From assembly GCF_021155765.1 (NCBI RefSeq), contig NC_060110.1, positions 20,482,001 through 20,546,000 on the forward strand: a stretch of 64,000 bases of DNA, in the 5' to 3' direction. A program made the translations under genes and the position numbers. Positions 1 through 12,852 of the stretch are shown here, piece by piece; the stretch's first letter is position 1, and every line of letters begins with the position of its first letter. The notes under the pieces are model-generated. The model saw only the letters and a program-made list of their open reading frames with translations, had not been told where the DNA came from and did not search any database. Source of the DNA: Diprion similis. Lineage: Eukaryota; Arthropoda; Insecta; Hymenoptera; Diprionidae.

Positions 1-50
1 TGAGGGGTTATGAAAGGATGAACGGTCATCGCGACAGGGTGGAGGTCCCT

Positions 51-3000
51 TCAAAAGTCCATCACTTCCATCTTGAAAGCCTTTCCCTTCATCTGGTTCG
101 CGACCAACCTCGCCGAAGACGGTGCTGTGTTTTTATCGTTGTCGCTATTGTAGTCCTCGTCTTCCTCTTCCTCAGGGAAATCCTCGAGCCTGTCATGGTA
201 CTCGTCCAGCTGTCCATAGGATTGAAAAATTTAATTAATCACTCAGACTCTGCGGACATCTACTCATCGTTTGGAAATTAAAATCTGTTGGTCAGAACTC
301 TGTGCTTCGTTCGGTATAACGAGCAGTAAAAAGTGCGAAGAATAATATGTAATATATATTTAATCACTCGACGATCGTTTATCCTAAACGATCGCTGCCA
401 ACAGTCTTTAATTGTTACCAACTTGTTAGTAACCAGAGGCCTTTTCATGCATGATATGCAAATTTTATCGACGATCCGTTACAGTGAAAGATTTCTTCTA
501 ATTGTAAGCTGATCCTTTGGTTTAAAACTCTGTTACTTTTTAGATTCATTTATTGCTCTAAGAACATTTCTCATGCTGCGATAATTTTTTCCAAGTTTAT
601 AATCGCCGTGACATTACGATTTACTTTAAGTTGTTTGGTTTGTACGTCGTTATTGAAAAGTGAAAACTTGACTTGCCAGCCATCAATTATCTAGTATTGC
701 ATTAACTTGTTCGTCATGCAGTCTAGAGTCTGGAATTAAGGTACCTTCTAGGTCTATATCTGCACTATGCTAATTACTAAAGCTTAACTATGATCGAAAT
801 AGAAAATGATGTAGCCAAGCAATTTTGGTCGCAGTCACGTGCAGTAATAAATTTATCATTGAACGTACGAATAAACGACGTGACGTAACCTTTAACGTTG
901 ATCTTCCACACGCTCAAGATTTAATCATTCCTGTTCAATATCAAACAGTCACTATAGTCAGTTTTGTCTATTAATTTTCGATTCAGCAATTATCAAGGTC
1001 AAAGTATGCATCCAATTATCAGTAATAACAATCGCCTGGGTCTCCTAGTTTTTCATCGCAATTACATGTGAAATGACTTTTTAAGTGACTTAAAATACTT
1101 TTAATGAGCCGGAGGTCGGTCAAAAAACTTAAAAACGTTTTTCGAGCCAGTTGTTTTCCTAACTGCAGCATCGTTTAGTGTAACGTGTAGCTTTCTGTAT
1201 GATTTTTAATGTTTTTACTTTGTTTAGTTGATAACAGCCATGCGCTTATTACAAGCTGTAGGCAATGAGGATGAAAAAAAGTGATGAAATTTCACCTGTA
1301 ACGCATTTTCCGCGACTGAAGAAAATCAAGCCGAAGGATGATTGCGTCTACGGTAAAATTCGAGTATTTTCAGCTCAATCCAAAGTACGGAGAAATTAAC
1401 GAGAAACGCATGTGAATGTGTGTGAAGCGTCTAATTAGCATTCGCAGCTTTACAACGGGCAAACTCACATATGTAGGTAGCTAGGATCGTTATCGACGTT
1501 ACCACAGTGGGCTTACCTATAACTGCAGATCAGATATTCAATACGAAGTAACCTGCACAATCGTCGCACCACGAGAAGATATTTAGCTTGGCAAAGGTTT
1601 CACCTTTTTAAAAATTCACCAATTTTGTGAATAATACGCGATTTTTCAGACAATATAGAAATTCTTCTCGTGGTGCGCGTTCAACTGCACGTCACTTTCC
1701 ATAATACAGCAATATGTTAAACTGACTCTTTGTATATTTTTCTTTAACGTGACCTGAAGAGATCACGGTCACACCTTTTGCGTTCATTTACCACCTAATC
1801 TCACAATATAGTTATTAATTTTTTATACAAATTTCAACTACAGTGAAAATCATTTCACCTGATTCGTTAAATGAACGAGTAAATCAGTGATGGTTTCATT
1901 TTCAGCCGATTTCTGATGACCCTCCGTATCCATTACGAAGGTCAAAAGTAAAAGTGAAATGAAAAAACGTTATTGAGAGTCAGAATGTATAACTTACGTC
2001 AACGTCGCCCATCATTTCCTTCGTTGAGACAGTCGTATCAATACGTCGAATGCTACCCTGGTGGATGTCGACGTCGAGTTTAACGCACTGGAATCTTCTC
2101 AGGAAGAATACTATCGGCATTGGCGCTACACCAGCGATCACGATGATCACTGCAATGACGAGAACCCAGCTTGGATAGCTTGTGGGAACGCTCATTCCCT
2201 GTTGAGAAATGTGATAGAAGCAAATTAGGTATTTCTAGTACGGTAACCACAAGTCAAAACTTACTTTCGTCGCATCCCAGGCCGAATATTCCGGCTTTTT
2301 AATGAACATGCAAACGATGCTGGAAACGAGAATCCCCACCATGATCAGGGGCGCCAAGAATCTCCACGTCACCTGCCAATACAACCCAGGTCGATACCCT
2401 GTCATGTCCTCAATGTCCTTGGTGAACCTTCGAAATAATCTTAGTGTAGTTTTATCTGGATGGCGGAAGTTTGGAAAGAGAATGAAAGTTTTTGAGGAAT
2501 ACTTCTCGTGTCCGTAGATGTAAATTACTGCCACCATTTCCATCAATCCGACAACGACCAGTCCTATTGTACCGGCAAAGCTGTCGAACATCTTCAACCA
2601 GTATTCGCCAGCCCCGGTGGTGAATATCAAACCGACGCAGAAGCAGATGATGCAGACAACAGCTGAAATGATTATTGACCATGTTGAGGGATGGTTGAAA
2701 ATACAGGGGATCGAAGAGTAGGAACGGTACAGCTTCGACGAGGTGGAGCTTACCAGTCACTTACCGGTGATGTACTGTTTTTTAACTCTCTTAAAGAGGT
2801 CTATATCAAAGATCACGCAGAGCATCCCTTCGAGAATCCCGATCTGCGATCCCAAACCCAAGGCTAGCAGCATCAAGAAAAAGATACAGGACCAAAATGG
2901 CGCACCTGGTAGCTCCACTATCGCTTGAGTGAAAACTATAAACGCCAAACCAGTTCCTTCGGCAGCCTGATGATCGTTGTTTAATAAATTGTGGTTAAGA

Positions 3001-6000
3001 GAAGCTGCCACACGGAGAGAATCACGTATAATGGCGCTTTTTTACCGAAACAGTTGTGACTTTAGCAGAAACTTTAATAGCATGTAAGAAATTCACGATT
3101 CTTTCGGTTCTACGAAAACTGGAAACATTACCTTCACTGTGTTCGGAGGATCGGGTGCCATTCGAATCAATAATTAAATGCAACAATATTTTGCCCTTTG
3201 ATCATCCAAACTAGAAAATATTAACCGCCGTGACAAAATGCAATATTCTCATACGCCGCGTGATTCTCTTCACTGTGAATATCCGTTTTGAGTTCTTAAC
3301 TCATGCTTATGACTCACCGCGTTAAGCTGTTCTTCAAGATTACAGGTTGCTATGGTGAAATTTTCGGCCGTAAAATTGAAATTGGCTACTATGTCTTCGT
3401 ACTGTTCATCCGTTGAATTGGACAACAGTAGTCCATTGAATGACAGCAGTTCTTTATTGCTGAAACAAAGGTGGAGAAGGATAAATAATGAAAAATGATT
3501 CAATTATGTATATGCCCTTAAAGTTTGAATAATCAACACACGGACAAGATATTAGTCTAAACAGTGTTCATCTCTTTGATTGTCGATTAAATTTGGTGTA
3601 GCGCCATTTCATTACTGATGGCCCAAATGTACGTCTTACATGCGTGTCGTGAAGGTCAAGTTGAAGGTTTACCGTTTCATTATTAAAACCCGCCGAGATA
3701 TTGATCAAACTTTAGAACAGGCTTTTCGCGATGAGCTAGAATCCTCTGTAAAATTATATCTCATCGTCTGCTACATAACTCGATACGAGGTCAAGGAAGT
3801 CTATTCGATCGGTGAATATATCGCCCATCTGCATAGAATTGAAAATCAATGACGACCTTACCCAGCAATGCACTTATCGACGTTACTCATCGCCTTGAAT
3901 CCCAAAATCGCGAATATTACAACACTGGCATAGATCGCAGTGAACGCGTTGCAGACGCTAACGAGGATGACATCACGAACACAATTGTTGTCCGGAGTGT
4001 TGTAGCTGCCGAATGCTATCAAGGATCCAAAAGCAAGACCAAAGCTGTAGAATACTTGGGTCGCTGCATCCAACCAAACAGTAGGTTTCAACAGCATTTC
4101 CACCTGCGTGGAAAAAAAGTTTCAGTATCGCTTCAAGTATCCAGTAATGGATAAACTTTCGGAATAAAAAGTAAATTCGTATTCTATAGCGCATAACTTC
4201 GTTTCTGCAGAACCTTGGTCAGTCATTAATGATTCGAAAAAAAAACTTGGTGCACTGACCTTCGGAGTATACATGTGAACCAATCCCGCGCTCGCACCCT
4301 TCAGTGTTATTCCTCTGATGAAGAAGATGGTCAGTACTAGATACGGAAACATTGAAGTGAAGTAAACGACCTGAAAACATCGAGTGCCATTAGTATTCCC
4401 CCCTTGATGCTATTCGTGCAAATTTAACAGAATGAAATCTAAGGTTGTTTGAAAATGTGAACAAGATGTAGAAGTAGTTGAGCCTTACTTTTCCCGACGA
4501 TTGAATCCCCTTCATGACGATGAAGAAAACGATGATCCAACTGATGAGGAGGCACACGACGATCCACCATTTCAACCCTTGTCCATCTTCAATGGAAGGC
4601 GCGGCGTCCAAGGTTGTTCTGTACCAGAAATAAGCGGTTTCTGAACTCTTCGCGCATTCTTCGACGGACTTATTGTTCACCATGGGACACGTTTCCCAGG
4701 GTAGCGGTTCCTGGGGAACATAAAACGTTGTAGTCTATTTTCCTATAATAGGAATCCACGACAATGAAGTTGATTATGACAAATGAAATTGTTTTAATTA
4801 ACGGCGGCATACCGATGACATCACGTTCATGCGGTACGAGATTGAAGAGTGATAGTTTAAGTCGAGACATGTTTAGTTGGCGAATTTGCGACGAGATCGT
4901 AATTATTTGGCAAACTAGAATAATTTGTCACTGCTAGTCAAGTCACGAGACAATTGTTACGGGAACTCCGTGCCAGGGTACAAGGTCAAGCTGCTTGATA
5001 CGTAAGTTTCGCAGAAGCTTTTCGTACAGTTTTAAATGAGTATTGAAGAAGTTTATGTTTAATGAGATGAAGAACGAAGAAATCGATGATTCAATTGTTG
5101 CAGCAAGTCAATTATGAATAAAATGAGTAATATGCATGATTCGTGCCCAGATACATTCACTGTAACTTTTATTTTTTACTTACGCCAAATTTAACCGTCA
5201 CAGCCTGCGCCGAGATAATTGGAACAAAGAGATTGGGTTATTTTTGGGTTAAAATCGATCGTTACAATGCAAGCAAATAAATTTTTATCATTTGATGTAT
5301 GGACCATTTCAATCTAAATCGATGTTAATCGATGGAATACATTAATAAAAGAATAGCTGAGTCTTTGGCAAAATTTTCGCAAACGGGAATCATTGAGTAT
5401 TTTTTAAAACTTTGTGTTTCTGACTATGACGTGTTGGTAGAATTTCAAGTGACGAAAAATCTTCATTTATCACAAATATATAATCTATTGTGAGGACAGA
5501 AATATCTTCTTTTCTGCCGTGCTATATTGAGTTGAGTAAAAATGTTTTATCAACCTATCAACTGATGGGTCAATCTCGTCAACCCTAACAGGTTTAAACG
5601 GAACAAAATATATTTTCAATAACGCTTTCATCGTGTTGTTTTTAATTTTTTAAACTCAGTTCCGTCAACACGCAAGATCCCGAATTCTCTCAGCGATTCA
5701 CCCTAATGTTTACGTTTTCCCGGGGTGAATTGAATGGGGCCTCGGAACAACAGACCGAGGGAAACTTAATTTAAAAGTTTCCGACTCAACCGACGAAAAA
5801 ATTCTCCGAGTCCGGATGTCGAACTCTGACCTTCTACTTGTACGCGTACTTGTATCGTGCGTGTCCTTCTATAAACACCAAGGGATGTCTAGTCCTTGAG
5901 AAAGGGGCCTAAAGGAGAATGACGAACCTGCAAGGAGTTCACGAGGTAGTAGAAACACCAGGCAATGATAACGTTGTAGTAAAGTGCTACGAAGAAGGTG

Positions 6001-9000
6001 ACGATGCAGGAGGCAATACCTATACCTCCGAGCCAAGGGTGTATCGTGTTCCAGACTCCCAGGGCTCCTTGTCTCATTTTCTGTCCGATTCCTAGTTCTA
6101 TCAGGAACAAAGGCACTCCTTCGAGGATCAACATCACGAAAAATGGAATGAGAAAGGCCCCTGAAACATAAATAGAAGAGAACAATTTTTACGAGGCGGT
6201 GTACTGGAACCAAGTTCTTACAATCTATCATACATATCTTCGGTTCCACTGTTTGCCCAACAACGATCGGTTTCATTCTGTTTGAACAAGATTTGTGTCT
6301 ATTTTGGTAAAAAAAATCAATATATATATATATCTATATGAGTATAACCTTGACTGTGATTTGGTTCTGACATTTTTTTCTTTGTTCAACCGTGTCCCAT
6401 TATTCGAAGTTATCCCCGACCTCTTTCCGTTGCACTGTTATCAGCTGACCGATGTGAACCACGCGTTTCTACTGACCCCTTTACAACTGACGCAAATTAT
6501 TCACATATGTTTGTGCCTGCATACGTAAAAGAGAGGACAAATTGCGCACACCTATACGTATAAATAAAGTTGGTTGGTGATGAGTAACTACGTGTAGCCT
6601 ACATAGCAAGCGGCTGACCATTGTTATTGGCATTGTTCTACTATTGGTAGAATGAAACTATACAAATGAAGGACAAATCGTTAACGCTTGCATATCGATC
6701 TAGTACTTCCAAAGTGCTGCAACATTGTGGAGCCATTTTACAGACAATTGTGACTTTCTTTCTTCGTTTCGTCGGTTCTGTAATTCATTTATCTCGGTAG
6801 TTCCGAATGATGTTCGTTCAAACCATTCAGCCAGATATAGTGTGACATAGTGTAGTACAGTGAAATGTTTCAATTTTCAAGAAATTACATAAGGCATCGT
6901 TTAGCGGCAGATTTTTTCTAGAGAGCGCATTATGCTCAAAGATGACGTAGAGAAGCCTTTCGCACGGATTGTTACCGAATCGTTTGATTGCCGTTAGTTA
7001 TCCAACTATCTGTACCCTATACCACCCAGATTAGAATCCTGGAAGCCATACTTCGAAAAGAGGTTGCCCTCCAAGCACCTGTGACCTACGCCCTACGACA
7101 AGGCAGACAATCCCTAAACCCAGGCGGGTCTTGACCCAGGTCAAACTCGATTCGACGGGATATTTCATTCATATTTTACCTCTCAAACGTCATTGAAAAT
7201 CACGGCCATTCTTTGGCTAATTCGAGTATTATTGGAACATCAATTTAACCCCTGTCTTACTAAAAATTGCTCGTTTTTCTAACTAATTGTGTGTAGTTTA
7301 AAGCTTGTATCCATGTTTGCAGATACTTAGATTCCGAACCTATGGATTAAGGATGTTGTATATTAAAATTTCAAAGAACTTGTATTGCGCAGAACTTCAT
7401 AGTAACTTTTATCATTCGGTTATAATGAATTGTTATTACTTTTATGATTAATAGGAAGGAAATTGCGCAACGGTTGAACTGTCAAAAGAACATCACCTCG
7501 TTAATTGTTTTGCTATTTACAAGGTTTCAGGATATTTTCTTAACATGTTATGACGATAAATTAACAAGACAGCGTCTTATACTTCAGACATTAAAAGAAG
7601 GCCGGAATATTGCAATCTCTCTGTTTAGTTTTCAAACTTTCGTTCTCTCTGTTAGCCAAACATCTTTCGAATGAAATTGATTTCAATCAACTTCAAAGTT
7701 GCTGTCATAAGTTTTCCAATTTCAAAACTTTCCACACACTACGATTTCCATAATATTCTACGTTCCAAATAAAAAAAGTAGAAAGGCTAGGATTTTTATC
7801 CAAAAATTACAAAAATATAACAAGCTGCACTTCAAGTGGAAAAAAATTGAGTTCTTCGACCGATAAGTAAAAAAACCCAACTTCAAAATGTTGTGGATCC
7901 TTCGGTATTTTCCTCTTATCAATCAATTACACGGACCGCTCTATGAAAGGTGTCGACTCGTCAATGGGTCAGAGGCCGAGAGGCGTGTTTGCACGTGGAT
8001 AATTTGTTAAAAGCAACGTGCAACGACGTATGCAGTGGGTCGAAGACCATACGACCCAGCGCTATATCATAGACGCGCGATGACGACGCAGCAAGGTGGT
8101 CGGAGGTGGAGGTACCAACCCTCGATCCTCAACCCCTAACCAACTCAATTTCCTCCCCTCCCTCTCCCCTATTCCGCCGAGCCTGCAGGCAGCCGTAGTG
8201 TCTGGTATTGATCGCATTCTCTCTGTCCTTCTTTCTCGTCTCACTCTCTCCCTCACTCTCTCTTCCTCTCTCTCCAACGTTTCCCGTTCGACTCTGCTAC
8301 CCCGTTTCTGGCCGTCTCCGCCGCCCCCGATACCGCGTGTTATGAGGTTCCTAAAACGAGCGAAACCGAAAGCCCGCTTCGGTGGAACCCCATGGACCGT
8401 GGGTCCGTGTATCAGACATGGGAGAAAAAAACACGGTGACGTGTAAGAAAAGAAGGGTCCGAGATCGGAACGTCCCGCTTTTCTCCCCCTTGGCTCTTCA
8501 CCCTTTCTATCCCAGACTGGATTTTATTATACATGACTATGCTAATTTTATATCCCTTTTACGTACTTTTCTACCGAAGCGGTTACACTGGTCATTTTTA
8601 TTCTTCCTTTATGCATTCGTTCGTGGTACGATAGCATTTATATCATTCAGCGACGACAACCGCATCTTTTCGTAAAAGGTACACCCTCTTCATTTACACT
8701 TTACGCCGTACTCAGGGAGATTAATTTCGTATTTTCATACTGTCGAATCGCTCTACGGACATCACTGATCAATTTCTGTCGAACAACTCAGGCGGGCCTT
8801 TGAAACGACGCATGAAAATCATGCCGAGGGTGCAGCAGATCCCCCCTAATAAGTCGATACAATGTGAATGGAAACATCGCGCTCGGCCATTAATAAAGTT
8901 GATGAACAAATGACCAATCCCGAGCATCCAACGTGTAACGACGATGTTCCGTCTTCCTCGAAATGCTGCACGCACGCCACATGTTACGGTACTGATAATC

Positions 9001-12000
9001 GTTAAATATTCATTCCTACTATTCGTGACACTGTGTCGTATACTCGCATAGAAAATATACGAAATGTACCTAAGACTGGTTCGATCACATAGAGACCGAT
9101 CGTTAAGTCTATACTTAAGATAATCATCGACTCACTGGATAAACTATGAAAGGAGGCAGAGACTTGGTTATGGTTCACTCCTTGGTTCACCCGATCTTAC
9201 GATGGATAGAATCTGTAACGCTGCCTCGAGGGGGTAGTTCTGAGCTGGATCGTAAAATATGAAAGTGCCTTGTACATGCGGTCGAAGAGTTATGTAGTCT
9301 CCAAATGAGCCAATCGTAAACTGAAGAAGAATTACACCGTACTTGACAGCTGCGCGGTTTTGCATATCGCAAATCGTAATCTGTACTTGTTTTAGTCGTA
9401 AAATGGTATTTTTTAATTGATTCTAACACGGCTGTTATCTCTGAACCCATGAACCGATTTCGTTTGTTTTTCAAAATATCGAACGAAATAACGACTATTA
9501 ATTTTCGCCACTTTTCCTATCAGTGAAAACATTTGATCATCGTCGAGTGTGTGCACAGGTTTAGATTTGGAAAGACACCAGAGAGATGTGCGTTTCAAAT
9601 AAGTAGAAGCGCCCAGGTCACGTGTAGCACTCAACTTATCGATCCGAAAATGTTAGCGTCTTGTGGAATTTTCCAAGCTGCCGCGCGTTGTCTCAATCTT
9701 TTCTGACAAAGAATCCTCCAGATTTTTGCACGTGACTATCACCATTCATATCAGCAATTCTTTTAAGAAGAAAATCTTTGTTAACCGTGAAGTGTACAAT
9801 TGGTCGACAAAATTAGGTGGAAGAACAATCTGACGCTATTGGAAGAAGAGGAAAAGTGAATTGCTACTGCATTTCAAACGATTTTTTATTGCTAATAAAT
9901 TAACAAATACGCTCACGAAGTATCTCGTAACTCTCTGATTTTTTAAATTCTTTAATACCCAATGTTCCAGTGTTTACCTGCATGATAAACAGACAATCGT
10001 GCTTTACGGGAACAAACAGCCTGAGACGTATTGATCAAAGATAATAAGCAAGTACGTTTTCTGCTCTACGTACGTATCAATATTGACTTCCACTTACAAA
10101 TTTCAGTTAGACCGACTCGGTTATTAGGTTGTGAAGTAAAGATACACTGCTTGAATCGAAATCGTTAAAAATTGCTTTAGTCAAATTTATTTGGTGTTAA
10201 ATTTTACCGACGTCGTAATTGGAGTATGCAGAGTTGTAGAATTTCAAAATAAAACGTGCTGACGAATATGCGAGGGATAATTGAGATCGTATAGCTGAGT
10301 TCGAAGATTCTGAGCTGATTTAGATCTTCCTAATCCATTGCCTATCGAAACTAATCATTGAAATCTCTTTCTATATCTCCTTACTGCAACTTTGTAAGAA
10401 ATTTTGACTATCGATAGAACCTGAGTAAAGGCACTCGCGGATCAAATTCCATCTCTGATTGCTTTCCATGAATGGATTATCCAATTATGGATTCCCGGGA
10501 CGTTACGCCCAACCGCGAATCAGCCAATGCTCTAAACTCAATTCACCAACTCATCGGATCAGCAACGCCACTTCCTGTTCCACGTCCATGTACTGGTATG
10601 AATTTCCGGAGATAAAGAATACGAAGAGGGGCGATGGCGCCCTACGTCTTTCAACCTTGACCTCATAATCGAGCCCTTTTGTATCAGTCTCGTGTTCCAA
10701 ACTTGCGGCGTAATAGCCGAGAACTCGACGATCAAAAGCAGCCACCTTCTTAAATGTCAATCCGTTGCCACGGTTTCTCGCTTCCACCTTCTTCAAGGTT
10801 ATCAAACTCGACATCCCCTACGTAGTCGAATCGTCCCTCGTTCGTAAAAATGTTGTGCCCATTAAAGGGGTATGTGGTGGTGTATTTGCCTGCGCAGCAA
10901 ATAGCGCATCAAGTACATACCTTGACACATTTTTGCTCCTTCCATTGTTCTCGATCTGCTTGTACTTCGCTTTAGTCACGAAACGGCCCGTTTTACTTTT
11001 CGCCGTAGCTTCCTACTCCATTCTGCCTTCCCAGGTACAGTCAACGTCCCCAAGAGACGCGTTGAGTTAGCTAGCTCATTGACAACTTGTGAATTAATTA
11101 TAGCTTGCCATGAATTAACATCTAACTCTGGAGAAAATAATTTTGAATTACTTAGCGGTCTGTACTCAAGAGTCAGGCTCTCGTGTGCTTAATTTAATCA
11201 CAAGGCAGGCACCACCTCGGTTATCGACAGTCCAATTAGCCTTCTTCAATTAAACCCTGCTCCCCATAGACCCCTTTTAATATCGTCGTTACGGTGCAAC
11301 AACGTTTCGCCATTAAATCGGCACACACACGATGCTGACCCTGGCTGGTTTTTGCATAAGAATTGTGTAACTCCACCCGTGATTACGATATTCAATATGC
11401 AACAGCATTCATCTTCCGGGTGCACCGCCTACGGCAGAGAATCTTGCTAGCTTTGATATATTTGAACATCGTAGAACTGCGTAGTCGGTGAATCGTGACG
11501 AGAGACTTGAGTTTGCGAAATATACGGGTCAGCGATGTTCTCTATTGGATAAAGCTTGAAGGTAGCGTGGAAGTAGGCAGCTTGCAATGGGATCAGATTT
11601 ACCGTACAGTCTATAATACCGCGGAAATTGCGCGATTGCATGCAAATACTTCTAAACTCGACACGCTTATCGTGTGGGTTTCAATTGTAATTAAGATTGC
11701 AATTTTAGGTCAGCACGTGTTTAAAAAAATTTCGGACAATTTTTCGCCGACTCCGGAGCTCCCGATAACCCTTCATAATTTTTTAGATATGCGCTGCCGT
11801 GATCATCGTGGACCAGGTTAAAAACGAAGGACGGAATATGTGCGAGTCATGATGAAACTGCAATTTTGTGTCGAAAACAAATCGATATCTCTAATGCACC
11901 GTGTTCCCGTTTCTCTGCCCAGCTTCTCACCCAGATCCATCCATTGATCCATCATTGCAGCAGCCTGCATGCATTTCAATCTGGGCTAGAATCGGGGAAG

Positions 12001-12852
12001 AGAAATGAATTGGTTCCTCGCTTGCTTTCTTTGGATGGAAATTTTATCGAAGTGCAACCTTGATGTGTTTTGTATAAAGTAGTGAGACGGTGAAAACTTT
12101 GATTCACGTTAGCATGTGTGAGATTGTAAAACCATAATATGGATCCGATACTAAGGTGAAAAACCATTTATCCAACGCCAACATACATTCGTTTTTAAAG
12201 ATTACAGGCAGCTCAACTTCGGTGTACCCTTAACCGGAATCATTATGCAATTTACTGCGATAGGATCTTTAACATTGAAGTTGGTCGTGGCGATAACCGC
12301 TTTGCACTGCTGAAAATTACTTTGTGAACAGTGAATTTTCGATGGAGTTTATTATACTTGAGGTATCGTCTATATAAGGTGTAAAACTATACCTACGTAT
12401 AAATCTAGTCACTGACTATTTTTAGATAAATATACTATTAACGACTGACTTCCTTTGGCTTCTACCTATAAGCGGCTTTCGCAATAATTTTACATTGTGT
12501 AGCAGCGCACGTGTCTCGTGACGTAAAAACGGAAACGTCAAGAGTCGGAAGTTAGACTTACTGGTGACGAATTAAGTATTCGTAACTCACCCCCTCCATT
12601 TTGCTGGCAAAGGTAAGGAAACCTCCAAATGTTTCCCAGGCCAACGCTGTACCCGATGATGCTGAGGAAGAATTGCATCTTTCCACTCCATGCTGCCCGG
12701 TTCTCTTCCTTGGTCTTCTGACCACCGCCACCCTGACTACCCCCGACAACTATTGTCACGTTGTGTCCCCCGCCCTGACCAGGCTGGCCACCCTCGCCAT
12801 TCAGGGGTGCCAATTCGTGGCCATTTCTAGCTCCCTCGGCCTTTACTACCAT
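51..12852 (-). CDS. SLC6-family Na+-coupled amino-acid/neurotransmitter transporter (SLC6A15-20-like), 10 exons
   Basis: Predicted plasma-membrane symporter coupling Na+ (probably Cl-) to uptake of an amino acid or related solute. Exons on the minus strand, in order: 12852-12591, 6160-5928, 4710-4489, 4370-4260, 4103-3862, 3459-3318, 2966-2765, 2662-2265, 2198-1998, 209-51. All have GT/AG borders and compatible phases; they sum to 2172 nt (723 residues plus TGA). The start is the first in-frame ATG (MVVKAEG). The TM1 signature [15 protein letters not shown] ends exon 1, and the TM6 motif [18 protein letters not shown] is in exon 5. TM8 follows [12 protein letters not shown] in exon 7. Exon 6 encodes a long extracellular loop with three N-glycosylation sequons (NST, NFT, NFT), as in the SLC6A15-20 branch, whose members are also about 730 residues. 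The C-terminal tail is acidic (EEEEDED). The substrate cannot be read from sequence. The branch assignment is from recalled family features, not from a tree. Confidence 0.92.
210..1997 (-). other. Last intron of the SLC6-like gene (1.8 kb)
   Basis: The donor GTAAGT at 1997 and the acceptor CAG at 212-210 join codons in phase 0, so GDVD continues as [11 protein letters not shown]. The intron holds one small hairpin element (1565-1677, listed separately) and otherwise AT-rich sequence with no coding signal. Confidence 0.8.
1565..1677. repeat. Small inverted-repeat (MITE-like) element, 113 bp
   Basis: The sequence CGCACCACGAGAAGA at 1565-1579 recurs in inverted form, with one end mismatch, at 1663-1677. 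The roughly 80 bp between the arms are AT-rich. Such a short unit with 14-15 bp terminal inverted repeats in an intron fits a tiny non-autonomous DNA element, or a structured RNA hairpin. No clear target-site duplication was seen. Confidence 0.55.
6161..12590 (-). other. Large first coding intron of the SLC6-like gene
   Basis: A 6.4-kb intron between the exon carrying the TM1 signature and exon 2; the gene's other introns are much shorter, except the last. The donor is GTGAGT (minus strand, at 12590) and the acceptor is a TTTCAG ending at 6161. No second gene was recognised inside. A pyrimidine-rich and GC-richer patch at about 8090-8470 stands out but has no convincing coding content. The open frames here are short and lack recognisable domains. 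Confidence 0.75.
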
